NCBI GenBank assembly: GCA_948806215.1
Contig: CAQIDI010000004.1
Coordinates: forward strand, 57,950 to 121,949
DNA: 64,000 nt
Reading direction: 5' to 3'
From: an uncultured Eubacteriales bacterium
GTDB lineage: Bacteria > Bacillota > Clostridia > Christensenellales > UBA1242
Shown here: piece by piece, positions 1 through 33,166 of the stretch
How positions within the stretch are numbered: position 1 is the first letter of the stretch
How the letters are laid out: every line of letters begins with the position of its first letter
Program-made: the position numbers and the translations under genes
The notes under the pieces: model-generated
The model's input: only the letters and a program-made list of their open reading frames with translations
Database searches by the model: none
Told to the model about the DNA's origin: nothing

Positions 1-23442
<23,442 letters not shown>

Positions 23443-24141
23443 TTTATAAAACCTCTTATCCTAACAGTTAAAGTATATTTTCAAACCAAAATTTTTCCTT
23501 ACTTTTAGTGTTTGCAAAATTTTGGTAATTACTAAAATTTTTGGTAAATTAATTTATATATTATATATAATATAATTTGCCTATAAAAATTATATAACAC
23601 TACACCTAATTAGTCAATAAAATATAGGCTTTAAAAAACAATAATTGCGGTCTTAATTTAAACAAATTATATGTTTATTTAAGCCATAAGTTTTATAAAA
23701 TTATCTATAAAAAAACATCAAAATTAGTTATTATTTTTTTATTAAAAACGCATATAACTACTAAAAAGTAGCTCTAAGTTAAAAATGCATAAATATGCAC
23801 ATAATTTTTATTTATAATGCTAAATATTCAATTTTAGAATAAAAGCTTAAATTGAATATTTTAAAAAATATATTATCTTGTTATATTTGAATAACCGCTG
23901 AATAAACAAATATTATATAAAATCAAAATCAGCTTTTGCTTAATTAAATTTAAGAAATGTTTTATTATATATAATTATTTAAAAAATATATTGTCAAATT
24001 ATAACAACATAATAATACATATATATGCATAAATATGATAACACTAATTAAAAGCATTTTATGGCTAAAAGCCATATTTAAAAGTTAAAATTTAATAAAA
24101 ATATTAAGTTTTTGTTAAAATTTCTAGGTTAAAAAACAAAA
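23443..24141. other. Non-coding AT-rich spacer and leader
   Basis: About 700 bases without a supportable gene. It contains the giant gene's promoter; a leader in which the 11-base ACCAAAATTTT can pair with a downstream AAAATTTTGGT before the start codon; a hairpin at 23822-23861 (13-bp arms AAATATTCAATTT/AAATTGAATATTT); and a short hairpin TATGGCT-AAA-AGCCATA at 24060-24076. I see nothing else in it. Confidence 0.6.
23589..23617 (-). promoter_or_regulatory. Promoter of the giant surface-protein gene
   Basis: Minus-strand TTGACT (23617-23612), 17-base spacer, TATAAT (23594-23589): a strong vegetative-type promoter. Predicted start near 23582 gives a leader of about 140 bases. A 7-bp inverted repeat (GCCTATA at 23579-23585, TATAGGC at 23623-23629 on the plus strand) brackets both hexamers and could be an operator. 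Confidence 0.7.
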
Positions 24142-24165
24142 AAAACACCGAAAATTCGGTGTTTT
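24142..24165 (-). terminator. Terminator of the dnaG-rpoD-trmK operon
   Basis: Self-complementary AAAACACCGAA / TTCGGTGTTTT followed on the minus strand by an eight-T run; lies just after the stop of the zinc-ribbon gene. Confidence 0.85.
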
Positions 24166-24183
24166 ATATTTTTATTTTATTAG

Positions 24184-24876
24184 TTATTTATTAAAAATAA
24201 CTCTGCCACATTGTTCACAAATAATGTAGCCATCTTGCTTTAATTTGTCTAATCTACCCTTTGGTTGAGCCATCATACAACCACCACAATTACCATCTTT
24301 TAAACCAACAAAAACAGGGAAAATATTATCGTGTTTTTTCTCTTTATATCTTGTTAACAGTTCTGGTTTAATCTTAGATTCTAAAGCTCGCATTTCTGCC
24401 TTTATTTGGTCGATTTTAGGTGTTATTGTGCTAACCAATTCATCATATTTAGCTTTGCTTTCTTTATGCTTTGTGCGCGCCACAATAACTTGATTTTTTG
24501 TGTTTTCAAACTCTTTTAAAATTGATTTAATGTTATTAACATTAATGTTTAAGTTACGCTCAATCATATATAAATTTGAAGAAACTAAGTTTATTCTATT
24601 AAATGTTTCTTCCATTTGTTTTTCGCTTAAATCTTCTGCTTTTTTAGAAGTTAACTCTTTAATAAGCTTAAAGTTTTTATCATATTCGTTTTTAAGCATT
24701 TCATAATCTTCTGTTAACTTTTTAGCACTTTTTTCTAGTTCAAGGCTTTTATTTTGAGCTGTTTTAACATAGTTTATCATTTGATTCATAACATTTTTTT
24801 CGTTTGAACCGTTAATTTGTTTTTCTAATTTGCGTAAATCAAAATCTAACTTTTGATACTCTAATATTTCTTTCAT
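24184..24876 (-). CDS. C4-type zinc-ribbon, coiled-coil protein (zf-RING_7/DUF164 family)
   Basis: 230 residues. The first three quarters are charged heptad-like helix, predicted coiled coil. The C-terminus has a four-cysteine zinc ribbon: C197-G-G-C200 and C220-E-Q-C223, with the family's GRVIF ending. The ATG overlaps the trmK stop by one base (TAATG), so the two are translationally coupled. The family is widespread and often sits beside trmK or nif3 in Firmicutes; its biochemical role is not established well enough to state. nif3, a usual neighbour after trmK, is absent here. A clear terminator follows, making this the last gene of the dnaG operon. Confidence 0.85.
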   Translation of the reverse strand: MKEILEYQKLDFDLRKLEKQINGSNEKNVMNQMINYVKTAQNKSLELEKSAKKLTEDYEMLKNEYDKNFKLIKELTSKKAEDLSEKQMEETFNRINLVSSNLYMIERNLNINVNNIKSILKEFENTKNQVIVARTKHKESKAKYDELVSTITPKIDQIKAEMRALESKIKPELLTRYKEKKHDNIFPVFVGLKDGNCGGCMMAQPKGRLDKLKQDGYIICEQCGRVIFNK

Positions 24877-25538
24877 TAATTTTCCTTCCCTTTTTTTACA
24901 CTATCAATTTCGTTTATTTCGTTAATTAACTCTTCTTTTTGTAATTCCGATACCAAATTCAAGCGTTTTTCATACTCAAATTTAATAAAATCTAAATACT
25001 CAAGCAACTGTTTGTTTGGATTATTAACATTCACACCATATTTTAGCTGAAGCTCGGTTAACTTTTGGTTTCCCCTCTCAACTTCTAAAATAGTATAAAA
25101 TATATGTTTTTCACGAATAACAAAATCGTTTAAAATTGAATAGTTTTGTTGATTTAAATATCTTCTTAATTTTACAACATTATTTTGTGGTTGCAAAATT
25201 AATTTTGGAACATTTATATTGCAATTCGATAAAATATTAATAATTTCAAGTCCACCCATTCCTGCAATGATAATTGTATCTAATTTATCCTTATTTGTTA
25301 AAGTTGAAAATCCGTTGCCAACTCTAACATCAAATTTAACTTTATTTTGTTTTTGTAATAATTTTTTCGCTTTTTCCACACTAGGTGCGCTAATATCAGA
25401 TGCTATAACATATTCTGGATTACAATTATCCACTAAATATCCTAAAACTTTTCCGTGATCACAACCAACATCTGCCACACGCTTTGAACTTTTAGCTAAA
25501 TTACAAATTTCTTTTAATCGTAAACTTAAACTTTTCAT
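24876..25538 (-). CDS. trmK: tRNA (adenine(22)-N1)-methyltransferase
   Basis: 220 residues, class I SAM-dependent methyltransferase of the TrmK (YqfN) family, which makes m1A22 in tRNA. The SAM-binding motif VADVGCDHGKV lies at about residues 21-31 and the family-specific IIAGMGG follows near residue 90. Position directly after the main sigma factor gene is the classic Firmicutes order. It begins three bases after the rpoD stop and overlaps the zinc-ribbon gene, so all are probably on one message. Length is normal for the family and nothing looks broken. Confidence 0.92.
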   Translation of the reverse strand: MKSLSLRLKEICNLAKSSKRVADVGCDHGKVLGYLVDNCNPEYVIASDISAPSVEKAKKLLQKQNKVKFDVRVGNGFSTLTNKDKLDTIIIAGMGGLEIINILSNCNINVPKLILQPQNNVVKLRRYLNQQNYSILNDFVIREKHIFYTILEVERGNQKLTELQLKYGVNVNNPNKQLLEYLDFIKFEYEKRLNLVSELQKEELINEINEIDSVKKGKEN

Positions 25539-25541
25539 TTT

Positions 25542-26603
25542 TTACTCAATAAAATCCTCTAAGCGTTTACTTCTGTTTGGATTACGCAATTTTCTTAAAG
25601 CTTTTGCTTCTATTTGTCGAATACGCTCACGGGTAACATTAAATTCTTTTCCAACTTCCTCTAATGTTCTTGGATGATTATCGTCTAAACCATAACGAAG
25701 TCTAATAACTTTTTGTTCACGAGGAGTCAATGTTTCAATAACTGCTAAAAGTTGAGCTTTTAAAATATCTTGTGCTGCACTTTCTGCTGGAGATTTAAAA
25801 CTTTCGTCTTCAACAAAATCACCAATTTTACTTTCGTCTTCTTCACCAACTGGGCTTTCTAGGCTTACTGGGTCTTGAGCAATTTTTTGAATTTCGTTAA
25901 CACGCTGTTCGCTAATACCCATTTTTTCTGCAATTTCGGAACTTGTTGGATCACGACCTAATTCTTGCATTAGTTGCTTAGAAACACGGCTGAGTTTATG
26001 AATTGTTTCTACCATATGAACAGGAATTCTAATTGTTCTTGCTTGGTCGGCAATAGCTCTGGTTATAGCTTGACGAATCCACCAGGTTGCATAAGTTGAA
26101 AATCTGAAACCTTTTGTATAATCAAATTTTTCAACAGCTTTAACCAAACCCAAATTTCCTTCTTGAATTAAATCAAGAAATTGCATCGAACTGCGATTAA
26201 CATATTTTTTTGCTATTGATACAACTAGTTTTAAGTTGCGTTCAATCAATTCTGCTTTAGCGCGTTCGTCGCCTTCCAAAATTTTTTTAGCAAGTTCAAC
26301 TTCTTGCTCTGAAGTTAAGAGTTGAACTGTTCCAATATCCTTTAAATACATCTTAACAGGATCATCAACTTTAACAGTGCTAATAATTGCCTTTAAGTCT
26401 TCATCCTTTAATTCAGGAACATCTAACGGAACAACTTTAATTCCATCATCTTCGATAAGTGCAATAACTCCAGCCATAATTTCTGGTGTTAATTCGTGTT
26501 TTGTAAGTTTGCTTGTAACATCTTCTTCGCTTACTTCTGTAACATTTTTCTTTTTTAAAATTGCAATTAAATTTTTAATATCATCTTCTAGTTTTTTATC
26601 CAT
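25542..26603 (-). CDS. rpoD: Primary sigma factor RpoD (SigA)
   Basis: 353 residues, the housekeeping sigma subunit that directs RNA polymerase to -10/-35 promoters like those seen throughout this window. The short acidic region 1.1 (1-75) is followed by region 1.2 (DPVKMYLKDIG, about 81-91), region 2 with the core-binding and -10-recognition helices (LIQEGNLGLVKAVEKF and YATWWIRQAITRAI, about 145-184), region 3, and region 4.2 helix-turn-helix (EEVGKEFNVTRERIRQIEAK) near the C-terminus. The linker holds the usual acidic stretch (GEEDESKIGDFVEDE). Lies between dnaG and trmK, the old macromolecular-synthesis operon arrangement without rpsU. The start has GAGGG in good position. Confidence 0.97.
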   Translation of the reverse strand: MDKKLEDDIKNLIAILKKKNVTEVSEEDVTSKLTKHELTPEIMAGVIALIEDDGIKVVPLDVPELKDEDLKAIISTVKVDDPVKMYLKDIGTVQLLTSEQEVELAKKILEGDERAKAELIERNLKLVVSIAKKYVNRSSMQFLDLIQEGNLGLVKAVEKFDYTKGFRFSTYATWWIRQAITRAIADQARTIRIPVHMVETIHKLSRVSKQLMQELGRDPTSSEIAEKMGISEQRVNEIQKIAQDPVSLESPVGEEDESKIGDFVEDESFKSPAESAAQDILKAQLLAVIETLTPREQKVIRLRYGLDDNHPRTLEEVGKEFNVTRERIRQIEAKALRKLRNPNRSKRLEDFIE

Positions 26604-26657
26604 TATACCCTCTAAAAATCACTTTATAAAGCCAAATAACCAAACATTGCATAGCAG

Positions 26658-28442
26658 TTATTTTTTATTTTTTATATCGTTTAATTTTTTAACAACTTGT
26701 GAAAGCTGCTTTGTAATTTCTCTTCTTTCTGATAAATCTTTAGTTTCATTAAATTTGTTATGAAGTTCGGTTTGTTTAATATTTAATCCACTAACAACTA
26801 AAACTTTAACACAATCGTTAAAGCCAACTTCGTTATCGTTTGCCTGTGTAAAGTTATAGTTAATAATATCGTTAATAACCGGATTATTCTCAACATCAAA
26901 CATATCAAACAAATGGCTAATAACAGGTTTTGTTCCGTTTTGCTTACAAGTTTCAATATACTCATAAATTTTTTGAATGTCGGAATCTAATAAGTTTTCT
27001 TTAATATCAGATTGCATTGTTGCATAATCTTTTTTATGTAATAATGCAGCCATAACAAACTTAACTGCTTTTACATAAGCATTTTCTCTTGTTGTACTTA
27101 AAGCATTTTCGCTTTGATCTGAAACGGTTTCTTTAGTTGCCTTAGCATTATCAATATCTTCCAAATCACGACGAAGCACGTCCATTGAAATATTTGTTAA
27201 ACTCTTAACCATTTCTAAATAAACATTTTGTTCTGACAAACTTGGTAATTTTTTTATAACATTAAGCGCAGTTATAACAAAATTGCTTCTGCCTTCTGCT
27301 TTACTTAAATTAAACTGTGATGCATATTCGCCAATCAAATATTCCACCCAATATTTTGCATTTGAAATTAACTTTAAGTATTCGTCTGCACCAAACTTTA
27401 AAACATATTCGTCTGGGTCAATACCAACTGGCATATTTAAAACATAAACATCAAGCCCAGCACCCACCAAAATATCAAGGCTTCTAAGTGTTGCCTTTTT
27501 GCCTGCACCATCGCCATCAAAACAAACAACAACTTTATCGCAGTAGCGTTTAAGTTGCTTAGCGTGATTTGGCGTTAAAGCTGTTCCTAAGCAAGCCACA
27601 GCATTTTTCACACCATTTCTATAAAGCGAAATTACATCAATTTGACCTTCTACGATAATTATTTCGTTTAAAGCTTCAGTTCTTTTAAGTTTTTTAACCA
27701 AATTCAAGCCATAAACCATATTATTTTTTTCAAAAACCGGAGTTTCGGCTGTGTTTCGATATTTAGCATAGTTTCCATCATCTAATATCCTTGCACTAAA
27801 GCCAACAACATTATCGTTAGTGTTTATTAATGGAAATATTAAACGCTTTGCATAAACATCGTAATATCTTCCATCTTTTTGTTCCACAATGCCTGCTTTT
27901 TGCATTATATCTAACGAATACCCTTTTTTCTTTAAATAATCAATAACTTCGTTCCAGCCAAGCGAGTATCCAATTGCAAATGCCTTAACAGCATCGTTAT
28001 TTAGCTTTCGTTTTTGTATGTATTTAATTGCAGGTTCTGCTTGTGGTAGGTTTAAATTATGATAATAATATAGTGCAGCATCGCGAAGAACATTATATAA
28101 TTGTTCTTTTTCTTTTTTTAATGCTTCGTTTTTAATATCAGAACCAAACTCAGGAATTTTTAAACCAGCATTATCTGCTAAAATTTTTAAAGCATCCATA
28201 AATTCGCAACTTTCTAAGTGTTGAACAAAATTAAAAATATCACCACTAACACCGCAGCCAAAACAATGATAATATTGTTCTTGTTCGTTAACAGCAAAGC
28301 TTGGCGTTTTTTCGTAATGAAACGGGCAATTAGCCCACCAAGTTTTGCCTTTTCTGTTTAAGGTTACATATTTAGAAACAACCGATACTATATCGTTTGA
28401 TTCTTTAACTTTTTGTTTAAATTCTTCTAAACTATTAGCCAA
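26658..28442 (-). CDS. dnaG: DNA primase DnaG
   Basis: 594 residues, makes RNA primers at the replication fork together with the replicative helicase. Order: CHC2 zinc finger (C39, H42, C60, C63), the RNA polymerase core with TOPRIM acidic motifs EGQID (265-269) and DGDGAG (309-314), then a divergent helical C-terminal region expected to bind DnaB. The start codon is TTG at 28442, chosen because GGAGG lies about seven bases upstream and the zinc-finger domain begins right after; there is no better ATG. First gene of the dnaG-rpoD-trmK-zinc-ribbon operon. Confidence 0.96.
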   Translation of the reverse strand: MANSLEEFKQKVKESNDIVSVVSKYVTLNRKGKTWWANCPFHYEKTPSFAVNEQEQYYHCFGCGVSGDIFNFVQHLESCEFMDALKILADNAGLKIPEFGSDIKNEALKKEKEQLYNVLRDAALYYYHNLNLPQAEPAIKYIQKRKLNNDAVKAFAIGYSLGWNEVIDYLKKKGYSLDIMQKAGIVEQKDGRYYDVYAKRLIFPLINTNDNVVGFSARILDDGNYAKYRNTAETPVFEKNNMVYGLNLVKKLKRTEALNEIIIVEGQIDVISLYRNGVKNAVACLGTALTPNHAKQLKRYCDKVVVCFDGDGAGKKATLRSLDILVGAGLDVYVLNMPVGIDPDEYVLKFGADEYLKLISNAKYWVEYLIGEYASQFNLSKAEGRSNFVITALNVIKKLPSLSEQNVYLEMVKSLTNISMDVLRRDLEDIDNAKATKETVSDQSENALSTTRENAYVKAVKFVMAALLHKKDYATMQSDIKENLLDSDIQKIYEYIETCKQNGTKPVISHLFDMFDVENNPVINDIINYNFTQANDNEVGFNDCVKVLVVSGLNIKQTELHNKFNETKDLSERREITKQLSQVVKKLNDIKNKK

Positions 28443-28580
28443 TTTGTAACCTCCATTTTAAAAAATTTTACGAATAAAATTTCGCACGTAACATAATAGA
28501 TATACAATAATAACTTTTATTTTCCTTTTTTTTGATGATTTTTTTTTATAAATTATTATTAAATCTTACAAAAAGCGCAA

Positions 28581-28606
28581 AAAAAGAAGCAATTAATTGC
28601 TTCTTT
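28581..28606 (-). terminator. Terminator of ppdK
   Basis: Perfect 18-base palindrome GAAGCAATTAATTGCTTC followed by a T-rich run on the minus strand, immediately after the ppdK stop. Confidence 0.85.
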
Positions 28607-28613
28607 TTATTTT

Positions 28614-31247
28614 TTATTTACATTTTGGATTTCTAATAGCAGCTTGAGCAGCTGATAAACGAGCAATAGGCACACGGAATGGTGAGCAAGAAACATAAGT
28701 AATACCAATGTTATGTGCAAATTGAACGCTAAGCGGATCTGCACCTTGTTCTCCGCAAATGCCGCATTTAAAGTTTTTATCTACAGCTCTTGCATTTTTA
28801 ACAGTGTGTTCCATTAAATATCCAACACCTTGTTCATCGATTCTAACAAATGGATCAGATTCTAAAATGCGTTTATCATAGTAGTTTCCAAGGAATTTTC
28901 CAGCATCGTCACGGCTAAAGCCAAATGTCATTTGAGTTAAGTCGTTAGTTCCAAAACTGAAGAACTGTGCGTGTTTAGCAATTTCTGCACTAGTAATTGC
29001 TGCACGAGGAATTTCAATCATTGTTCCAACTTTATATGTTAATTCAATGCCAGCTTTGTTAATTAAAGCATCTGCAGTTTCAACAATAATGTTACGAACA
29101 TATAAAAATTCTTTAACATCTCCAATAAGTGGAACCATAATTTCTGGATGTACATCAACATTGTGTTTTGTTTTGCATTCAATAGCAGCTTCAATAACAG
29201 CTGTTGTTTGCATTCTTGCAATTTCTGGCATAACAATGCTAAGTCTGCAACCACGGAAGCCCATCATAGGGTTAAATTCGCTTAAAGAATCAACAATATC
29301 TTTAATTTCTTGGAAAGTTTTTCCTAATTCTTTAGCTAAAACTTTCATTTCTGCTTCTTCGTGTGGTAAGAATTCGTGCAATGGTGGATCTAAGTAACGA
29401 ATTGTTACAGGTAGACCATTCATAACTTTAAACATTGCAACAAAATCACCTTTTTGCATTGGTAAAATTTTATTTAATGCCTTTTCTCTTGCTTTAGCAT
29501 CGGTTGCAATAATCATTTCACGAACTGCTTTAATACGATTTGCTTCAAAGAACATATGCTCTGTACGGCATAGACCAATACCAGTAGCTCCAAGTTCTAA
29601 TGCACGAGTTGCATCGCGTTCGTTATCGGCATTTGCTCTAACTTTAACTTTAGCAAATTCATCTGCCCAACTCATAATTGTTGCAAAATCGCCTGTGATT
29701 GCAGCATCGGTTGTTTTAATATTTTCTGCATAAACATTACCTGTTGAACCATCAATAGCAATGTAAGCACCTTCTTTTAAAGTTGTTCCAGCAAGAACAA
29801 TTTCTTTTTTATCTTCTCTAACGCTTAATTTTGTGCAACCTGCAACGCAAGCTGTTCCCATACCACGAGCAACAACTGCAGCGTGAGATGTCATACCACC
29901 AGTAGCAGTTAAAACACCAAGAGAAACTGCCATACCTTCGATATCTTCTGGGCTTGTTTCTGAGCGAACAAGAACAACTTTTTCGCCTTTTTTATGCATT
30001 TCTTTTGCTTTTTCTGGAGTTAAAGCAATTTTACCACAAGCAGCACCTGGGCTAGCAGCAAGACCAGTTGCCACAACTTTTGCTTTTTTAAGTGCAGCAG
30101 CATCGAATGTTGGGTGTAATAATTGATCCAAACTTTTTGGCTCGATTTTTAGAAGTGCATCTTTTTTAGAAATCATACCTTCTTTAACTAAATCAATTGC
30201 AATGCGAAGTGCAGCTGGAGCTGTTCTTTTTCCATTACGAGTTTGAAGCATATATAATTTACCTTTTTCAATGGTAAATTCCATATCTTGCATATCTTTA
30301 TAGTGTTTTTCTAATTTATTACAAATAGAAACAAATTGTTTATAAACTTGAGGATTTTGTTCTTCTAAGTGTGTGATTGGGCTTGGAGTTCTAATTCCTG
30401 CAACAACGTCTTCACCTTGAGCATTCATTAAATATTCACCAAATAAAGCCTTTTCGCCAGTAGCTGGGTTACGAGTGAAAGCAACACCTGTGCCGCTATC
30501 ATCGCCCATATTACCAAATACCATACATTGAACGTTAACAGCTGTTCCCCATTCAGCAGGAATATCGTTCATACGACGATAAACTTCAGCACGAGGGTTA
30601 TTCCAAGAACGGAATACTGCTTTAACAGCTTCTAATAATTGAACTCTTGGTTCTTGTGGGAAATCTTGTTTAAGTTCTTTTTTATAGATTGCTTTAAAAT
30701 CTTTAACAAGTTTTTTAAGGTCTTCTGGGGTTAAATCGGTATCTTTAGTGTAACCCTTTGCTTCCTTAATTTTATCCATTGCTTTTTCGAATTTTAATCT
30801 ATCAACACCCATAACAACATCGGCAAACATTGTTATAAATCTACGATAGCTATCGTAAGCAAAACGTGGATTTGAAGTTAATTCTGCTAAACCTTCAACT
30901 ACTTCATCGTTTAAGCCAAGGTTTAAAATTGTATCCATCATACCAGGCATACTAGCTCTAGCACCTGATCTAACTGATACTAAAAGTGGATTTTGTTTGT
31001 TACCAAACTGTTTTCCGCTAACCTTTTCGGTTTTTTCTAATGCTGTATAAATTTGATTTACAACATCGTCACTAACAACTTCACCATCTTTATAATATTT
31101 ATTACAAGCTTCGGTTGTAACGGTGAAGCCTTGTGGAACTGGTAGCCCTAAGTTTGTCATTTCTGCTAAGTTTGCACCTTTTCCACCTAGAAGATTACGC
31201 ATATCGGCGTTTCCTTCTTTAAATAGATAAACATACTTTTTTGCCAT
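28614..31247 (-). CDS. ppdK: Pyruvate, phosphate dikinase
   Basis: 877 residues, normal length. It interconverts pyruvate + ATP + Pi and phosphoenolpyruvate + AMP + PPi in the cytoplasm; in anaerobes it often works in glycolysis with pyrophosphate. N-terminal ATP-grasp nucleotide-binding part (SVRSGARASMPGMMDTILN, about 91-109), swivelling phosphohistidine domain with the catalytic His455 in GGMTSHAAVVARG, and a C-terminal TIM barrel for PEP/pyruvate ending with CGICGEQGADP. GGAG precedes the ATG. It is a single-gene unit with its own promoter (31287-31315) and terminator. Codon use in this gene looks more constrained than its neighbours, as expected for a highly expressed enzyme (impression, not computed). 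Confidence 0.97.
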   Translation of the reverse strand: MAKKYVYLFKEGNADMRNLLGGKGANLAEMTNLGLPVPQGFTVTTEACNKYYKDGEVVSDDVVNQIYTALEKTEKVSGKQFGNKQNPLLVSVRSGARASMPGMMDTILNLGLNDEVVEGLAELTSNPRFAYDSYRRFITMFADVVMGVDRLKFEKAMDKIKEAKGYTKDTDLTPEDLKKLVKDFKAIYKKELKQDFPQEPRVQLLEAVKAVFRSWNNPRAEVYRRMNDIPAEWGTAVNVQCMVFGNMGDDSGTGVAFTRNPATGEKALFGEYLMNAQGEDVVAGIRTPSPITHLEEQNPQVYKQFVSICNKLEKHYKDMQDMEFTIEKGKLYMLQTRNGKRTAPAALRIAIDLVKEGMISKKDALLKIEPKSLDQLLHPTFDAAALKKAKVVATGLAASPGAACGKIALTPEKAKEMHKKGEKVVLVRSETSPEDIEGMAVSLGVLTATGGMTSHAAVVARGMGTACVAGCTKLSVREDKKEIVLAGTTLKEGAYIAIDGSTGNVYAENIKTTDAAITGDFATIMSWADEFAKVKVRANADNERDATRALELGATGIGLCRTEHMFFEANRIKAVREMIIATDAKAREKALNKILPMQKGDFVAMFKVMNGLPVTIRYLDPPLHEFLPHEEAEMKVLAKELGKTFQEIKDIVDSLSEFNPMMGFRGCRLSIVMPEIARMQTTAVIEAAIECKTKHNVDVHPEIMVPLIGDVKEFLYVRNIIVETADALINKAGIELTYKVGTMIEIPRAAITSAEIAKHAQFFSFGTNDLTQMTFGFSRDDAGKFLGNYYDKRILESDPFVRIDEQGVGYLMEHTVKNARAVDKNFKCGICGEQGADPLSVQFAHNIGITYVSCSPFRVPIARLSAAQAAIRNPKCK

Positions 31248-31286
31248 AATTACTCCTATTTAATTAATTTTAAAAAGTCTATGGAT

Positions 31287-31315
31287 AGTATATAAAAATT
31301 AACAAATTTTAACAA
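31287..31315 (-). promoter_or_regulatory. Promoter of ppdK
   Basis: Minus-strand TTGTTA (31315-31310), 17-base spacer, TATACT (31292-31287), about 40 bases before the ppdK ATG. Confidence 0.55.
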
Positions 31316-31331
31316 CTAATTTACGACAAAA

Positions 31332-31352
31332 AAAAGCACAAAATATGCTTTT
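31332..31352 (-). terminator. Terminator of the yqfC-recO operon
   Basis: AAAAGCA / TGCTTTT hairpin with an eight-T run on the minus strand; overlaps the recO stop codon. Confidence 0.75.
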
Positions 31353-32073
31353 AAAAAAATAAACTTTTTATTTTATGATTTATTCTTAGTTCTAAGTTAT
31401 TCTTTAATGTTAATAATGCAGATTTTAAAACCTCAGCATTAATTTTTATTGTTTTTAATTTAGTTAATTCGGTGTTATTAATTATTTTTAAACTAGCAAA
31501 TTCTTGTTTTGTTAATTTAATAGAATTACTATTAAAACAAGTTTCACAAACCAGTTCTCCGGTGTTTAAATTTAAAAACGCATCACTAATAAAATTTAAA
31601 CCGCACACATTGCAAGCATTAAAGTTTAAGCCGTATCCAATGCGTGTTAATGTTACTAAAATAAATTTACAAGCTACTAATATTTGATTAACTTCACTAA
31701 AAGCAAGTTCTTTTAAAAAGTTCAACAAAATTAAAAACCATTGTTCATCCGGTTCGTTTTGTCGCATAATTATGCAAGTTAACTCCAACATAAAAAAACC
31801 TAAAAGGCTTTTATTATAGTCTGAAACAATGCTATAAAAACTTTCTATTTGGCTACATTCGGTAACTGTGAAAAAACCATTTTTTTGAGCCAAAACAAAC
31901 TCTGCAAAACAAAACGGCATAGCCGCAAATTTTAGTTTGGCATTTGTGTTGTTAACACCTTTTAACACACAGCTAATAACACCTAGTTCCACAGTGAAAA
32001 TTGTTATTAATTTATCTTTTTCTTTATAATCAATAGCTTTTAAAACTATTCCCGTAACTTTAGCTTCGTTCAT
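31351..32073 (-). CDS. recO: DNA repair protein RecO
   Basis: 240 residues. RecO loads RecA onto SSB-coated DNA with RecR. N-terminal OB fold (KATGIVLKAIDYKEKDKLITIFT-like start of the family), then a helical part holding a four-cysteine zinc site: C154-N-V-C157 and C176-E-T-C179. The ATG at 32073 lies inside the end of the tiny yqzL gene, with GGAAG just before it, so translation is coupled. Last gene of the yqfC-yqfD-ybeY-era-yqzL-recO operon; era-yqzL-recO is the standard Firmicutes order. Length typical. Confidence 0.92.
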   Translation of the reverse strand: MNEAKVTGIVLKAIDYKEKDKLITIFTVELGVISCVLKGVNNTNAKLKFAAMPFCFAEFVLAQKNGFFTVTECSQIESFYSIVSDYNKSLLGFFMLELTCIIMRQNEPDEQWFLILLNFLKELAFSEVNQILVACKFILVTLTRIGYGLNFNACNVCGLNFISDAFLNLNTGELVCETCFNSNSIKLTKQEFASLKIINNTELTKLKTIKINAEVLKSALLTLKNNLELRINHKIKSLFF

Positions 32074-32173
32074 CTTCCATTTCTGTTTCGTTTATTGCGT
32101 GATATAGCCTATAGTATTTAATGTCCCCTGTTTTAGAAAATAACTTCCAACAAGTTTGTTTAAAATCTTCCAT
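32060..32173 (-). CDS. yqzL: YqzL-family microprotein
   Basis: A 37-residue gene: ATG at 32173 with GAGGTG upstream, stop at 32060, overlapping recO by 14 bases. The start MEDFKQTCWKLFSKTGDIKY follows the YqzL pattern (aromatic-rich helix, then F-x-x-T-G-x-I-x-x-Y). YqzL genes sit precisely between era and recO in Bacillus and relatives, so both sequence and place agree. The function of the family is not known to me. The family's C-terminal LYK-type end is replaced here by a longer acidic tail. Confidence 0.8.
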   Translation of the reverse strand: MEDFKQTCWKLFSKTGDIKYYRLYHAINETEMEDERS

Positions 32174-32231
32174 AGCACACCTCAATTAATAAAATTATTT
32201 ATTAATATATTGTATGCAATAAACTTTAAAA

Positions 32232-33125
32232 TTAATCTAAATCTTTAATATTATAACCTAGGTCGGCGACATAATTCGACTTATCCTTCCAACCTTCTTT
32301 AACTTTAACAAATATGCTTAAAAAAACTTTTCTATCCACCAAATTTTCAATATCTAATCTTGCCTTAGTTCCTATTTCCTTTATTTTTGAACCATTAGAA
32401 CCAATTATTATTTGTTTATGGCTTGATTTTTCGCAAATAATGGTTGCATCAATAATTACCTTTTTATCATCTTCTTTATAGCTATCTATTTCAACTGCTA
32501 AGCCGTGTGGAATTTCGTCTTGAAGCAACCACAAAGTTTTTTCTCTTATTATTTCAGAAATCATAAACCTAACCGACTTATCAGTGTAAACATCATCATC
32601 GAAAAACTTTACGTTTGATGTTAAACATTTTTCTAGTTCTTTAATTAAAACATCTATATTTCTATCTTTAACCGAAGAAACCGGAATAATATCTTTTAAA
32701 AAATCTAACTTATTTAACTTATCTAATGTAGGATATAATTTTTCAAAATTTGTTAAATCGGTTTTAGTTATTATTAAAAATAAATTTTTAGTACCTTTAA
32801 AACTAGTAATAAAATTAATTTCCCTTTCCCCAATTCGCTTACTACCATCTACACATAGCAAAACCGCATCAACCCCTTGCTTTGCCTGGTTAATGCTTTT
32901 TTCCATATAATCATCAAGTTTATTATTTCCTTGATGAATTCCCGGTGTGTCGGTAAAAATTATTTGCAAATTAGGCTTATTTAAAATACCTATAATATTA
33001 TTTCTTGTTGTTTGAGGCTTTGGCGAAACTATTGAAACTTTTTCGCCAACTAGAGCATTAATAAGAGTGCTTTTCCCAGCATTGGGTTTGCCTAATATTG
33101 CAACAAATCCACTTTTAAAATCCAT
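32232..33125 (-). CDS. era: GTPase Era
   Basis: 297 residues. Era is a GTPase that helps mature the 30S subunit by binding the 3' end of 16S rRNA. G1 motif GKPNAGKST at 12-20, switch segment SPKPQTTRNN (34-43), G3 DTPG (59-62), G4 as TKTD instead of the usual NKxD (a tolerated variant, but worth noting), then the C-terminal KH RNA-binding domain with GSNGSKIKEIG. Starts 41 bases after ybeY, another 16S rRNA maturation gene, so the pair reads as a ribosome-assembly module. Confidence 0.95.
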   Translation of the reverse strand: MDFKSGFVAILGKPNAGKSTLINALVGEKVSIVSPKPQTTRNNIIGILNKPNLQIIFTDTPGIHQGNNKLDDYMEKSINQAKQGVDAVLLCVDGSKRIGEREINFITSFKGTKNLFLIITKTDLTNFEKLYPTLDKLNKLDFLKDIIPVSSVKDRNIDVLIKELEKCLTSNVKFFDDDVYTDKSVRFMISEIIREKTLWLLQDEIPHGLAVEIDSYKEDDKKVIIDATIICEKSSHKQIIIGSNGSKIKEIGTKARLDIENLVDRKVFLSIFVKVKEGWKDKSNYVADLGYNIKDLD

Positions 33126-33166
33126 AATTATCCTTTTGCATATTTATACAATAAAACTTATATTAA

